DNA from: BJGV01 sp965205785
GTDB lineage: Bacteria > Pseudomonadota > Gammaproteobacteria > Burkholderiales > Nitrosomonadaceae
Reading direction: 5' to 3'
Assembly (NCBI GenBank): GCA_965205785.1
Contig: OZ242188.1
Span: 930,001-994,000, forward strand
Length of the DNA stretch: 64,000 nt
The notes under the pieces were generated by a model, which ran no database searches, had not been told where the DNA came from, and saw nothing but the letters and a program-made list of their open reading frames with translations. The translations under genes were made by a program, and so were the position numbers. Below, piece after piece: positions 27,174 to 36,780 of this stretch. Within the stretch, counting starts at the first letter, position 1. The number at the start of each line of letters is the position of its first letter.

Positions 27174-28484
27174 GTGGCAGAAGTTAAACAGGTATTAGTT
27201 CCTGATATCGGCGATTTTAAAAATATTCCCGTAGTCGAGTTGCTGGTGAAATCAGGTAACACGGTTAAAGGAGAGGATCCGCTGATCGCGCTAGAATCTG
27301 ACAAGGCAACAATGGAGATACCCTCTCCTTTTACGGGGATAGTCAAAGAAATATATGTTCGAGAGGGAGATAGAGTTTCCGAGGGTACTCTTGTTTTAGA
27401 AATTGAAGTCAATCAAACTGATAGCTTAACTGAGTCTTCTCCACCATCTAATCAAGCTAATTCTGCTGCTCCTGTTGAAACTACTTCTGATACAAATCAA
27501 GTTGTCAGCTCGCAGCCTGACAACAGTGTGACTAAGTCTTCTACTATTCTACCACTGAGTGGAGCTACTTTTGTTATGGCACATGCTAGTCCTTCCGTGA
27601 GACGTTTTGCACGTGAATTAGGTGTGAATCTTAATTTGGTGAATGGTAGCGGTAAGAAGAAACGCATACTTAAGGAAGATGTAAAAGCCTATGTTAAGGT
27701 TGAAATATCAAGATTATCTGGTAGCGGTAATAATTTTGAGTTGAATTTGTTGCCATGGCCCCAGGTTGATTTTGCAAAATTTGGACCGGTAAAATTAAAG
27801 CCGTTATTACGTATCCAAAAAATTTCGGGGGCAAATTTGCACCGTAATTGGGTAATGATTCCGCACGTTACTCAGTTTGATGAGGCTGATATTACCGATC
27901 TTGAAGTTGAACGAAAGAAATTCAACAAAATTAAGCAGAAAGAAGGAACCAAACTTACAATGTTGTCTTTTCTTATAGAAGCAACAGTAGCAGCACTAAA
28001 GGAATTTCCCAATTTTAACGCTTCACTTGATGGAAAAGGTGAAGACATAAGTTTGGTGATTAAGAATTATTACCATATAGGTTTTGCGGTTGATACGGCA
28101 CATGGGTTGATGGTTCCAGTAGTCCGAGATACGGATAAGAACAATATAGTCGCTACCGCTAAAGAAATAGAAAACCTTGCAGAACGTGCGCGTGAAGGAA
28201 AATTGAAGCCTGCTGAAATGCAGGGGGCCAGTTTTACTATTTCTAGTCTTGGAGGTATTGGAGGGACAGCCTTTACGCCCATTATCAATGCGCCAGAAGT
28301 TGCTATTCTTGGTGCTTCCCGTGCAAATATCAAACCAGTATATTGTGATGGTCAATTTGTTCCACGATTAATATTACCGCTGTCGCTGTCATATGATCAT
28401 AGAGTAATTGATGGCGCATCAGCTGCGCGCTTCACTACGTATATTGTTAAGGAGCTTGCTAAAATGTCTCAGGTACTTCTGTGA
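27174..28484 (+). CDS. aceF: Dihydrolipoyllysine acetyltransferase (E2 of pyruvate dehydrogenase)
   Basis: Core of the pyruvate dehydrogenase complex. The 436-residue protein has one lipoyl domain (lysine K44 in ESDKATMEIP), a Ser/Thr/Gln-rich linker, a peripheral subunit-binding domain (HASPSVRRFARELGV) and a catalytic domain with H409 and D413 in YDHRVIDG. A single lipoyl domain is fewer than the two or three of many proteobacterial E2 proteins. GTG start, 3 bases after aceE. The E3 gene lpd does not follow here; nadD comes next, so E3 must be encoded elsewhere. Confidence 0.96.
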   Translation: MAEVKQVLVPDIGDFKNIPVVELLVKSGNTVKGEDPLIALESDKATMEIPSPFTGIVKEIYVREGDRVSEGTLVLEIEVNQTDSLTESSPPSNQANSAAPVETTSDTNQVVSSQPDNSVTKSSTILPLSGATFVMAHASPSVRRFARELGVNLNLVNGSGKKKRILKEDVKAYVKVEISRLSGSGNNFELNLLPWPQVDFAKFGPVKLKPLLRIQKISGANLHRNWVMIPHVTQFDEADITDLEVERKKFNKIKQKEGTKLTMLSFLIEATVAALKEFPNFNASLDGKGEDISLVIKNYYHIGFAVDTAHGLMVPVVRDTDKNNIVATAKEIENLAERAREGKLKPAEMQGASFTISSLGGIGGTAFTPIINAPEVAILGASRANIKPVYCDGQFVPRLILPLSLSYDHRVIDGASAARFTTYIVKELAKMSQVLL

Positions 28485-28577
28485 GGATGAACCTTTACAG
28501 TACTAAAGTGCCTAATAAAAGGGGAGCATTAATTGAAATTTCTCTCTCGTTTTTGTATTGTATTAATCTAAAAGGCG

Positions 28578-29243
28578 ATGTCTAAGTCTGGGTTTCCTCT
28601 TGTTGGTATTTTTGGGGGGACTTTTGATCCCATACACTATGGTCATTTAAGAATAGCTGAAGAAATTGTCGAAGCTACCAGCTTACAAAAAATGTATTTT
28701 GTACCAGCAGGAATACCAAGATTGCGACGTGCTCCTGTAGTGTTGCCACAACACCGCGCAGAAATTGTACGTTTGGCAATTCAGAACAACCCAACTTTTG
28801 TCTTAGATGAGCGTGAAATTTATCGTGATGGCTTTAGTTCTAGCATAGATTCGATGCGTGAATTTAAACAGGAATTTGGAGAAGAAATTAGTCTATGTTT
28901 TGTAATAGGAGTAGATGCTTTTATAAAACTTGAGGAATGGAATAACTGGAAAGAGTTCTTTAACTTGTGCCATTTTATAATTTCTACTCGCCCAGGTTAT
29001 GTGTTTCACTCAATTAATGAGTTATTGCCAAAAGAATTGCAAAAAGAGTGTTCTCAGCGTTGGGTTTCAAATGCTGATAGTCTCAGAAACGTTGCTAATG
29101 GGTTGATCTTTATTGAATCGACAACTATGCTAGATATTTCTGCAACTAATATCCGTGCACATATTGCTGCTGGGAGAAGTGTGCGTTATTTAGTTCCTGA
29201 TATGGCTGTAAGTTATATTTCAGAAAATAAATTATATTTATAA
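28578..29243 (+). CDS. nadD: Nicotinate-nucleotide adenylyltransferase
   Basis: Adenylates nicotinate mononucleotide in NAD synthesis. The N-terminal GIFGGTFDPIHYGH (residues 10-23) holds the nucleotidyltransferase HxGH motif, and the C-terminal DISATNIRAHIAAG is the second ATP-binding motif (usually S-S-T-x-I-R; here ATNIR). The 221-residue length is normal. It begins a run nadD-rsfS-rlmH-maf-rng, the conserved order in betaproteobacteria; rsfS follows 5 bases later. Confidence 0.96.
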   Translation: MSKSGFPLVGIFGGTFDPIHYGHLRIAEEIVEATSLQKMYFVPAGIPRLRRAPVVLPQHRAEIVRLAIQNNPTFVLDEREIYRDGFSSSIDSMREFKQEFGEEISLCFVIGVDAFIKLEEWNNWKEFFNLCHFIISTRPGYVFHSINELLPKELQKECSQRWVSNADSLRNVANGLIFIESTTMLDISATNIRAHIAAGRSVRYLVPDMAVSYISENKLYL

Positions 29244-29248
29244 AATAT

Positions 29249-29653
29249 ATGAATCTCAACCAACTGGTGAAAATAGTCATTTCTGCATTAGAAGATGTTA
29301 AAGCAAGTGATATAGAAGTGTTAGATGTTACAAAGATGACAACTCTTTTTGATCGTATGATAATTGCAAGTGCAGTTTCAACTCGTCAGGCAAAAGCTTT
29401 AGCAAATAATGTACATGAAAAAGTAAAAGCATCAGGAGGGATGGTTTATGGCACAGAAGGTGAAGACTCTGGAGAATGGATGCTAGTAGACTTAGGGGAT
29501 ATACTAGTAAATATAATGTTACCAGCTATACGTGCGCATTATGATCTTGAAGGACTTTGGGGGGAAATAGAAACAGAGGTAGTAGAGCAGGCAGATATCG
29601 ATCAAACTAAGGAGAAATTTACCTTGGGATCGAATAGATTATTGGTTAATTGA
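29249..29653 (+). CDS. rsfS: Ribosomal silencing factor RsfS
   Basis: Binds L14 of the large ribosomal subunit and blocks subunit joining in stationary phase. The 134-residue protein has the family motifs ALEDVKASDIEVLDV, DRMIIASAVSTRQAKALA, EGEDSGEWMLVDLGDILVNIML and YDLEGLWG. The C-terminal tail after LW is somewhat longer than usual. Close spacing to nadD and rlmH fits a single operon. Confidence 0.96.
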   Translation: MNLNQLVKIVISALEDVKASDIEVLDVTKMTTLFDRMIIASAVSTRQAKALANNVHEKVKASGGMVYGTEGEDSGEWMLVDLGDILVNIMLPAIRAHYDLEGLWGEIETEVVEQADIDQTKEKFTLGSNRLLVN

Positions 29654-29674
29654 GTGATTTGAAGGGTTTTTACT

Positions 29675-30145
29675 ATGAAGTTCTTCATTTTGGCAGTGGG
29701 CAATAAAATGCCAAAATGGGTGGAGGATGGTTTTACAGATTATGCAAAGCGCATGTCACAAGAAGTGACGATAGAATTAGTAAGAATTAAACCGGAGAGA
29801 CGTAGTAAAAGTAAAGAAATTAGCCGGTTGCTTTGTGCTGAAGCCACGCGTATTCATGCAGTGCTACCCGCTAAATGTCGTACCATTGCAATGGATGAAT
29901 GCGGCAAGCAGTGGAGTACGGTTAAGTTAGCCGATTCTATTTCTGGATGGATGAGAAATGGAGGCGATACAGCATTCATTATTGGTGGAGCTGACGGGTT
30001 AGATCTTGAAATTAAAAATTCTGCAGATGAGGTTTTAGCATTATCTGCATTGACACTGCCACATGGTTTGGTACGAGTATTGTTAGCAGAACAGTTGTAC
30101 CGTGCAGTATCACTTATTAAACAGCATCCGTATCATCGGAAATAA
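29675..30145 (+). CDS. rlmH: 23S rRNA (pseudouridine1915-N3)-methyltransferase
   Basis: SPOUT-family methyltransferase that modifies helix 69 of 23S rRNA. The 156-residue protein shows the cofactor-binding knot segment AFIIGGADGLDLEI and the C-terminal signature RVLLAEQLYRAVSLIKQHPYHR. It is located 21 bases after rsfS, the partner with which it is almost always found. Confidence 0.97.
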   Translation: MKFFILAVGNKMPKWVEDGFTDYAKRMSQEVTIELVRIKPERRSKSKEISRLLCAEATRIHAVLPAKCRTIAMDECGKQWSTVKLADSISGWMRNGGDTAFIIGGADGLDLEIKNSADEVLALSALTLPHGLVRVLLAEQLYRAVSLIKQHPYHRK

Positions 30146-30205
30146 TAGTAGATATGATTTGAATGACTCTTCCTATAAATAGGAATTTCTAAGGGATCAA
30201 TCATC

Positions 30206-30841
30206 ATGGCTCTTCCAGAAAATCGAATTTATCTTGCTTCTCGTAGCCCTCGACGACGTGAATTATTAAAGCAGATCGGGGTAAATTTTGAAATTGTATT
30301 AATGCGTGAGACTTTGCCGCGCCCAGCAGATGTTGATGAAACACCGGAGAAGGGAGAATCGCCGACTGATTATGTATGTCGCATTGCCAGAGCTAAAGCA
30401 GAAGCTGGATGGATGCGGTTAGTACAGAGAGGATTACCCCTGAAACCATTGTTGGTAGCTGATACTGTAGTTGCGTTCAAAGGGAATATTTTTGGTAAGC
30501 CAGATAACCCTGTACATGCTGAAGAGATGTTGACCAAACTTTCAGGACAGACCCACCAAGTATTAACCGCAGTTGCTGTCGCTGCACAAGATAAAATACA
30601 GGAATGCTTATCTACTACTACAGTACGATTTCGTGATATCAGTCAGAGTGAAATAACCAGTTATCTAAATAGTAGTGAATCATATGACAAGGCAGGTGCT
30701 TACGCAATGCAAGGAAAGGCGGCAGTTTTCATAATTGAAATGTCAGGAAGCTACAGTAGTGTATTAGGACTTCCACTTTATGAAACTGCGCAGTTGTTAG
30801 AAAAATTTAATATAAAAGTATTTTTTCAGGCTGATAAATAA
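30206..30841 (+). CDS. maf: Maf family nucleoside triphosphate pyrophosphatase
   Basis: House-cleaning pyrophosphatase, probably of the dTTP/UTP type (YhdE) because it sits next to rng, as yhdE does in E. coli. The N-terminal IYLASRSPRRRELL and the VADTVV and GKP motifs mark the family, and YDKAGAYAMQGKAA is the substrate-site loop. The 211 residues are normal. The subtype assignment is inference from context. Confidence 0.93.
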   Translation: MALPENRIYLASRSPRRRELLKQIGVNFEIVLMRETLPRPADVDETPEKGESPTDYVCRIARAKAEAGWMRLVQRGLPLKPLLVADTVVAFKGNIFGKPDNPVHAEEMLTKLSGQTHQVLTAVAVAAQDKIQECLSTTTVRFRDISQSEITSYLNSSESYDKAGAYAMQGKAAVFIIEMSGSYSSVLGLPLYETAQLLEKFNIKVFFQADK

Positions 30842-30863
30842 TAGTCCTTAGTAATTCATATTT

Positions 30864-32321
30864 ATGAGTAATGAAATTCTTGTAAACATAACTCCACAAG
30901 AGACACGTGTTGCAGTAATGGAACAGGGGGTAGTTCAAGAATTACACATAGAACGTGCGAGTAGTCTTGGTAAGGTTGGAAATATTTACAACGGTCGTGT
31001 CAGTCGAGTGTTACCTGGAATGCAGTCTGCTTTTATTGATATAGGCCTTGATCGGGCTGCTTTTTTGCATGTAGCTGATATTTGGGGGGCTCGTCAGAAC
31101 GGAGCGGTTGGTGATAAGCCCATAGAGAAACTGTTGCATGAGGGTGAAGATATTTTGGTCCAGGTTATCAAGGATCCAATTAGCACTAAAGGCGCTAGAT
31201 TGTCTACCCAGATCAGTATTGCAGGGAGAATGTTGGTATATCTTCCTCAAGAATCTAATATTGGTATTTCCCAGCGTATCGAAGACGAAACTGATCGAGA
31301 GTTACTTAAGGAGAAGTTGCAACAGATACTTACAGCCGATGAGAAAGGCGGATACATAGTTCGTACAATGGCAGAAACTGCTAGTGAGCGTGATTTACAA
31401 GCAGATGTAAAATATCTTGGTAAACAGTGGTTAAATATTCAAGAGCAGTTTTCAACTGCCTCTCCATCAACACTAATCTATCAAGGTTTAAATCTAAGTT
31501 ATAGAGTTTTACGGGACTTCGTGACTGATGATACAGCTCGTATTTTAGTAGATTCCCGTGAAACATTTCTGAAAATGACTGCATTTGCTGATGAGTATAT
31601 GGTGAATGAAAAAGAACGATTAGAGCATTATGCTGGGGAGCGCCCATTATTTGATTTGAATGGAGTAGAAGATGAAATTGAAAGGTCTCTGGCAAGACGA
31701 GTTAATTTGAAGTCTGGGGGGTATCTCATTTTTGATCAGACTGAGGCACTAACTACAGTTGACGTAAATACCGGTGGATTTGTTGGCATACGAAACTTTG
31801 ACGATACTATTTTCAAAACCAATTTAGAGGCGGCCCAAATAATTGCACGTCAATTGCGTTTGAGAAACCTAGGTGGAATTATTATCATAGATTTCATTGA
31901 TATGGAAAATGAGGAGCATAAAAATTCTGTACTTACAGAGTTTAAGAAAACTTTATTAAAAGACCGGACAAGGATGACTGTAAATGGTTTTACAGCGTTG
32001 GGTCTTGTAGAAATGACACGAAAACGTACAAGAGAAAGCCTTGCGCATACATTGTGTGAGCCCTGTCCAATCTGTCAGAGTCGTGGTGAGGTGAGAACAG
32101 CACAAACAATGTGTTATGAAATACTACGTGAGTTACTGAGAGAGTCTCGCCAGTTTGATGCTCGTGAGTTTCGAATTTTGGCATCACAACAGGTAATAGA
32201 TTTGTTTCTTGATGAGGAATCTGAAAGCCTCACACAACTTGGCGATTTCATTGAGAAACCTATTAGTTTGCAGGTAGAAACGATTTATACACAGGAACAG
32301 TATGACGTGATACTTATGTAG
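30864..32321 (+). CDS. rng: Ribonuclease G
   Basis: Endoribonuclease that matures the 5' end of 16S rRNA and decays mRNA. The 485-residue protein starts with an S1 domain (GNIYNGRVSRVLPGMQSAFIDIG, embedded between residues 35-60), continues with the RNase E/G catalytic core (TVDVNTGGF with metal-binding Asp) and has the zinc-link motif CEPCPICQSRG. Its length excludes RNase E, which has a long C-terminal scaffold. It is the last gene of the nadD run and converges with apt. Confidence 0.96.
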   Translation: MSNEILVNITPQETRVAVMEQGVVQELHIERASSLGKVGNIYNGRVSRVLPGMQSAFIDIGLDRAAFLHVADIWGARQNGAVGDKPIEKLLHEGEDILVQVIKDPISTKGARLSTQISIAGRMLVYLPQESNIGISQRIEDETDRELLKEKLQQILTADEKGGYIVRTMAETASERDLQADVKYLGKQWLNIQEQFSTASPSTLIYQGLNLSYRVLRDFVTDDTARILVDSRETFLKMTAFADEYMVNEKERLEHYAGERPLFDLNGVEDEIERSLARRVNLKSGGYLIFDQTEALTTVDVNTGGFVGIRNFDDTIFKTNLEAAQIIARQLRLRNLGGIIIIDFIDMENEEHKNSVLTEFKKTLLKDRTRMTVNGFTALGLVEMTRKRTRESLAHTLCEPCPICQSRGEVRTAQTMCYEILRELLRESRQFDAREFRILASQQVIDLFLDEESESLTQLGDFIEKPISLQVETIYTQEQYDVILM

Positions 32322-32424
32322 CCTAGATAGCTCTATTAGAGATATATTTAATATCAGTGATACGACACATAACATTTTTCAACGTAGTGCTTCAACTATT
32401 TGGCTCATTTTATTTTATTCATCC

Positions 32425-32952
32425 TTATTCCCCCTCAAATTCACATAGAGAGAAGACCTTCTGGCCTTGTTTTTTTAGTCGTGAACTACCACCCAGGTCA
32501 GGTAAATCAATGACAAAACAGCATTCCACAATTTTGCCACCCATAGCACTAACTAATTTAACAGCTGCTTCTGCTGTACCTCCAGTTGCTATTAAATCAT
32601 CTACAAGAAGTACATGGTCTCCCTTAGAGATAGCATCTACATGAATTTCAATAGAGTCAGTGCCATATTCTAGTTTATAGTCATGACTATGTGTTTTCGC
32701 TGGTAATTTCCCTTTTTTGCGAATTGGTACAAAGCCAACTCCAAGCTGGAATGCAAGTGCCGCACCAATGATAAATCCACGTGCCTCAATTCCTACCACT
32801 TTGTTAATTTTCACATCAGTATAATGAGTAACAAATTCGTTGATGGTAATACGAAAACCTATGGGGTCTTTTAATAGTGTTGTAATGTCTCTAAACATCA
32901 CTCCTTGCTTTGGGTAATGAGGGATGGTTCTAATTCGTGATTTAATGGGCAT
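32425..32952 (-). CDS. apt: Adenine phosphoribosyltransferase
   Basis: Salvages adenine to AMP using PRPP. The 175-residue protein has FRDITTLLKDP near the N-terminus, the conserved GIEARGFIIGAALA, and the PRPP motif VLLVDDLIATGGTAEAA. A monocistronic gene on the minus strand, converging on rng and divergent from the DUF2062 gene. Confidence 0.97.
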   Translation of the reverse strand: MPIKSRIRTIPHYPKQGVMFRDITTLLKDPIGFRITINEFVTHYTDVKINKVVGIEARGFIIGAALAFQLGVGFVPIRKKGKLPAKTHSHDYKLEYGTDSIEIHVDAISKGDHVLLVDDLIATGGTAEAAVKLVSAMGGKIVECCFVIDLPDLGGSSRLKKQGQKVFSLCEFEGE

Positions 32953-33009
32953 AATTTTATTCCAAGAAGATGAGATCTGATTAATATAGGGAGTACTATA
33001 ACTCGGTGG

Positions 33010-33022
33010 CTCTCGGCGAGAG
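33010..33022. repeat. Perfect inverted repeat in the apt / DUF2062 intergenic region
   Basis: CTCTCGGCGAGAG is self-complementary around a central G. It lies in the 202-base divergent spacer, where it could be an operator for either gene. It is not followed by a U-run, so a terminator is unlikely. Function is unknown and chance is possible. Confidence 0.4.
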
Positions 33023-33154
33023 TAAAATTTTAGGAAAGGAGAGCTAAAGCAATAAATTTTATTAGCTCTATGATTTTAGAAAATTCATGAGTTAGTATAA
33101 TAACTGGTTATATATTCCGAGTATATTTGACTAGTAATTTTGGAGACTTGTCTG

Positions 33155-33715
33155 GTGCCTCGAAAATTCTTCAAGAAATATCTTCCTTCTCATGAGAGTA
33201 TTCAAAAGAACCGGTTTGTCGGAATATTTGGAAAATTACTGCATCATCATAATCTGTGGCATCTTAATCGTCACTCAGTGGCTGGAGGGATTGCGGTTGG
33301 TTTATTTGCTGGATTGATTCCTGGAAGTAACCCGGTTCAATTCTTTTTTGCTACTATGTTTGCCATAGCATTCAAAGTAAATCTACCAATGGCAGTGTTG
33401 GTTACGCTGTATTCAAACCCTCTAACTATTGTACCAATATATTTTGTTGCGTATGCAATCGGTGAATTTGTAGTTGGTAACGGTAAAATTAAAATGCCAC
33501 AAGTTGATTTTAGTATATTAGACAAGAATATTGTTGAATGGATTCCTGCTATGATTGATTGGATAGCTGCTCTGGGAAAAACTTTATTGACCGGGATATC
33601 TATCTTGGCAATAACCCTTTCAGTTATAGGGTATTTTGTTGTACATGCAGTCTGGCGATTATACGTAATTTACGCTTGGCGCAAACGAGCACAGCGGCAA
33701 CATCTTGAAGATTAG
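33155..33715 (+). CDS. DUF2062 domain-containing membrane protein
   Basis: The start GTG at 33155 has GGAG 9 bases upstream and gives MPRKFFKKYLPSHESI, the usual family beginning; an in-frame TTG at 33140 overlaps that ribosome site and is rejected. The 187-residue protein has hydrophobic segments with the DUF2062 pattern GGIAVGLFAGLIPGSNPVQ and LYSNPLTIVPIY, and a basic C-terminus. Inner membrane; function unknown. It ends 6 bases before the glycosylase gene. Confidence 0.9.
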   Translation: MPRKFFKKYLPSHESIQKNRFVGIFGKLLHHHNLWHLNRHSVAGGIAVGLFAGLIPGSNPVQFFFATMFAIAFKVNLPMAVLVTLYSNPLTIVPIYFVAYAIGEFVVGNGKIKMPQVDFSILDKNIVEWIPAMIDWIAALGKTLLTGISILAITLSVIGYFVVHAVWRLYVIYAWRKRAQRQHLED

Positions 33716-33721
33716 ACAATT

Positions 33722-34333
33722 GTGACTCCTAAGTACTGGGAACAAGCTACTAAAGAGCTTACCATGCACGATAAAGTAATGGGTAGGCTTATATCAAGCT
33801 TCAAAGGGAGTATATTACGCTCATATGGTGATGCATTTACTACGTTGGCACGTTCTATTGTCAGCCAGCAGATCTCGGTAAAAGCAGCGGAAAGTGTCTG
33901 GAATAAAATAATCTTTAATATCTCAGAAATTTCACCACAAACAGTTTATAACTTAGAAAATAGCATATTAAGAAACTGTGGTTTGTCACAAAGAAAAACA
34001 GAATATCTACAAGACCTGTCGCTATATTTCTTAAATAAAAATTTAAACGAATCCATTTGGTATGAAATGGATGATGAGGCTCTTATTTTAGAGCTGACAC
34101 AGGTAAAAGGAGTTGGACGCTGGACTGCTGAGATGTTTTTAATTTTCCATATGCTACGTCCGAATATATTGCCAGTAAATGACCTTGGCTTAAAGCGAGC
34201 GTTAAGCATACACTATAATGATAATAAACCCGTAAGTAAGAATAAGATAGATATAATTTCTAGCCCATGGAAGCCATGGCGTTCTGTTGCAACGTGGTAC
34301 TTGTGGCGCAGCCTTGACCCTCATTACCAGTAG
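33722..34333 (+). CDS. DNA-3-methyladenine glycosylase II family protein
   Basis: HhH-GPD base excision repair glycosylase that would remove alkylated purines. The 203-residue protein has the hairpin LTQVKGVGRWTAEMFLIF and the catalytic aspartate in LPVNDLGLKRA, and ends with the common WKPWRSVATWYLWRSLDP. It matches the short AlkA-type enzymes without the N-terminal AlkA domain. The start is GTG, just 6 bases after the DUF2062 gene. Confidence 0.92.
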   Translation: MTPKYWEQATKELTMHDKVMGRLISSFKGSILRSYGDAFTTLARSIVSQQISVKAAESVWNKIIFNISEISPQTVYNLENSILRNCGLSQRKTEYLQDLSLYFLNKNLNESIWYEMDDEALILELTQVKGVGRWTAEMFLIFHMLRPNILPVNDLGLKRALSIHYNDNKPVSKNKIDIISSPWKPWRSVATWYLWRSLDPHYQ

Positions 34334-34369
34334 AGTACTGACTTCATTTAGTTTATGTCTTTGTCAGGA

Positions 34370-34690
34370 CTAAAAAAATAAATATTTCCCCGAGAAAAAT
34401 ACCCCTGCTAATAGCAGAATACTCATTAAAATGTTAACGAATGTATCACCTTTACTACTTGCAAAAAGGCCGTTTAGCCATTTTTTGATAACAATAATCG
34501 AAATTATAAAAATAGGAATAGCCATACCTAGGTAATGTATCTCCATGCTCCATACATTACCAAGCCAAGAACTAACCCAGCCTCCAGGGCGAAATAAATT
34601 ATAGGAGAGACCGGAAATTCCTATAATGACAAATACAACATAGATTAATGACAGAGCAAACTGAAAGTATTCTTTATAAGATTCTTTCAT
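34370..34690 (-). CDS. Small hypothetical membrane protein
   Basis: A 106-residue protein with three predicted membrane helices (about 9-32, 52-70 and 84-103). No family recognised. It lies downstream of lolD on the same strand, 73 bases away, but with no evident functional connection. The ATG at 34690 is plausible, although no strong ribosome site was seen. Confidence 0.65.
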   Translation of the reverse strand: MKESYKEYFQFALSLIYVVFVIIGISGLSYNLFRPGGWVSSWLGNVWSMEIHYLGMAIPIFIISIIVIKKWLNGLFASSKGDTFVNILMSILLLAGVFFSGKYLFF

Positions 34691-34763
34691 AAGATTAGTA
34701 TTAATCGATGAGAGGAAAGTTTAATGTAGTACATACAATCTATTTCATTAACAATAACATTTT

Positions 34764-35441
34764 TTATTCAATGAGCATACCATCAACTAGCTTTAATGTT
34801 CGGTTGGCTTGTTTAGATAGAAAGGGATCATGAGTAACTATGACAAGACTTGCGCCAACATCACGGTTAAGGCTTAACATTAATTCAAAGACTTCGCCAG
34901 CAGTATGCCGATCAAGGTTGCCTGTTGGTTCATCAGCAAGGATACATGCAGGCTTTGTGACTAAAGCGCGGGCAACTGCAGCACGTTGACGCTCCCCACC
35001 TGAGAGCTCTCCTGGTGTGTGGGATATTCGGTGGTTCAAGCCAACTTGATTCAGCATTTCTGCCGCACGATCATAAGCTTCCTTGCTATTCATTCTTCTG
35101 ATTAACAGTGGCATGGCGACATTTTCAAGTGCACTAAATTCTGGTAGTAAATGATGAAATTGATAAATAAAACCAAGTGATTGATTCCGAAGCCGACATC
35201 TTTCTTCTTCTTTTATTGTGGCAATACTTTGACCTTTAATTTGGATATCCCCAGAGGTAGGTGCATCCAGCCCGCCAAGTAAGTGTAGCAATGTGCTCTT
35301 TCCAGAACCGGATATACCTACGATCGCAAGCGATTCACCTTCATCTATATGCAGATTTATGCCCATTAATACAGGTACTTCCAGCCTTGCTTGAAAATAA
35401 CTTTTATGTAAATTATTACAAGAAATAATTTCTTTACTCAT
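34764..35441 (-). CDS. lolD: Lipoprotein-releasing ABC transporter ATP-binding protein
   Basis: ATPase of the LolCDE complex that moves mature lipoproteins from the inner membrane to LolA. The 225-residue protein has Walker A GISGSGKST (residues 42-50), the signature LSGGERQRAAVARAL, and Walker B ILADEPTGNLD. It overlaps the end of the permease gene by 8 bases, so they are translationally coupled. Confidence 0.96.
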   Translation of the reverse strand: MSKEIISCNNLHKSYFQARLEVPVLMGINLHIDEGESLAIVGISGSGKSTLLHLLGGLDAPTSGDIQIKGQSIATIKEEERCRLRNQSLGFIYQFHHLLPEFSALENVAMPLLIRRMNSKEAYDRAAEMLNQVGLNHRISHTPGELSGGERQRAAVARALVTKPACILADEPTGNLDRHTAGEVFELMLSLNRDVGASLVIVTHDPFLSKQANRTLKLVDGMLIE

Positions 35442-36687
35442 ATCTTAGTGCTTCCACAGGATTAACTTTAGATGCCCGGTAGCTCGGATAGATTGTTGCT
35501 AGAATGGTCAATCCAAATGATAAAACTGCAACTGTCACTATATCTACAAAATGGGGGTCTGACGGAACTTCACTGATGTAATAAACTTCACTAGATAAAA
35601 ACTGGACAGTAAATAAATATTCAATAAACGCTATGACGGAGTCGACATTGAATGCTAGTAATGTTCCTCCTATTACACCCAGAATCGTACCAAAAACACC
35701 AATTAGAGTTCCTTGAATAATGAATATTTTCATAATACTTCGTGGGCTAGCTCCAAGAGTACGAAGAATTGCAATGTCAGGTTGTTTGTCTGTTACGGCC
35801 ATTACCAGAGTTGAAACAATATTAAAAGCAGCCACTAGAATAAGTAATCCAAGCATAAGAGAAAGCATCCGTTTTTCAATCTCGATTGCACGAAAATAAT
35901 TAGCGTGCTGGCTTGTCCAGTCACTAATTAACGTCGGAGAAGAAATCATTGGTATCAGATCTTGAACCACTTGTTGTGCCTGAAATAAATCTTGTAATTT
36001 AAGCCTGACACCTGATACTTGGTTATTATCCATCCGGTATAGTTTTTGTGCATCAGTCATATGAATTAATGCTAATGTTGAGTCATATTCAAAATGACCT
36101 GCTTTAAAAATTCCGGTAATGGTAAATTGCTTAAGACGCGGCATTATCCCTACCGGCGTCATTTGTCCTTGTGGGGATATTAATATTATTTTGTTTCCTT
36201 TTGACACACCTAGAGACTGTGCCAGTTGTGCGCCAACGACAATACCAAACTCACCAGGTACAAGGCTATTTAGTTTTCCTCTTATCATCATCTGAGAGAA
36301 GTCCGCAACCTTGTCCTCAGTATTTGGTAATACACCACGTACTAATACACCACGTACAACCTGATTAAACGAAACCATACCCTGCGCACTAATGTATGGA
36401 GCAGCAGCTTCTACTTGTGAGTGTTTAATTGCTTCATTCGCCACGCCCTGCCAGTCAGTAAGTTTCTCGTTAACACCACTAACCTGTATATGTGATGCAA
36501 CACCTAAGATACGTGTTCTTATTTCCTTATGGAATCCATTCATAACTGACATTACTGTGATCAAGGCTGTCATGCCAAGCGTGATGCCGAGAAGAGAGGT
36601 TAATGAGATAAACGAAATGAAGTGATTGCGGCGTTTAGCGCGCGTGTAGCGGAGACCAATAAATAATTCATATGAAGACACAGACAA
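35434..36687 (-). CDS. lolC: Lipoprotein-releasing ABC transporter permease
   Basis: Inner-membrane permease of the Lol system. The 417-residue protein has four membrane helices: one near the N-terminus after LFIGLRYTRAKRRNHFISFIS and three in the C-terminal FtsX domain (VSTLVMAVTDKQPDIAILRTLGASPRSI). A single LolC/E-type permease followed by lolD, with no second permease gene, is usual for betaproteobacteria, where a homodimer replaces LolC/LolE. Confidence 0.95.
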   Translation of the reverse strand: MSVSSYELFIGLRYTRAKRRNHFISFISLTSLLGITLGMTALITVMSVMNGFHKEIRTRILGVASHIQVSGVNEKLTDWQGVANEAIKHSQVEAAAPYISAQGMVSFNQVVRGVLVRGVLPNTEDKVADFSQMMIRGKLNSLVPGEFGIVVGAQLAQSLGVSKGNKIILISPQGQMTPVGIMPRLKQFTITGIFKAGHFEYDSTLALIHMTDAQKLYRMDNNQVSGVRLKLQDLFQAQQVVQDLIPMISSPTLISDWTSQHANYFRAIEIEKRMLSLMLGLLILVAAFNIVSTLVMAVTDKQPDIAILRTLGASPRSIMKIFIIQGTLIGVFGTILGVIGGTLLAFNVDSVIAFIEYLFTVQFLSSEVYYISEVPSDPHFVDIVTVAVLSFGLTILATIYPSYRASKVNPVEALRYE

Positions 36688-36780
36688 TACACCTAAGTAT
36701 AAAAAAGAGATTTAACTTGCCACATTTTGTCTATGCTTAACAAAGTATTAGATTAACAGGAAAACCATTGCCCAATTTTT

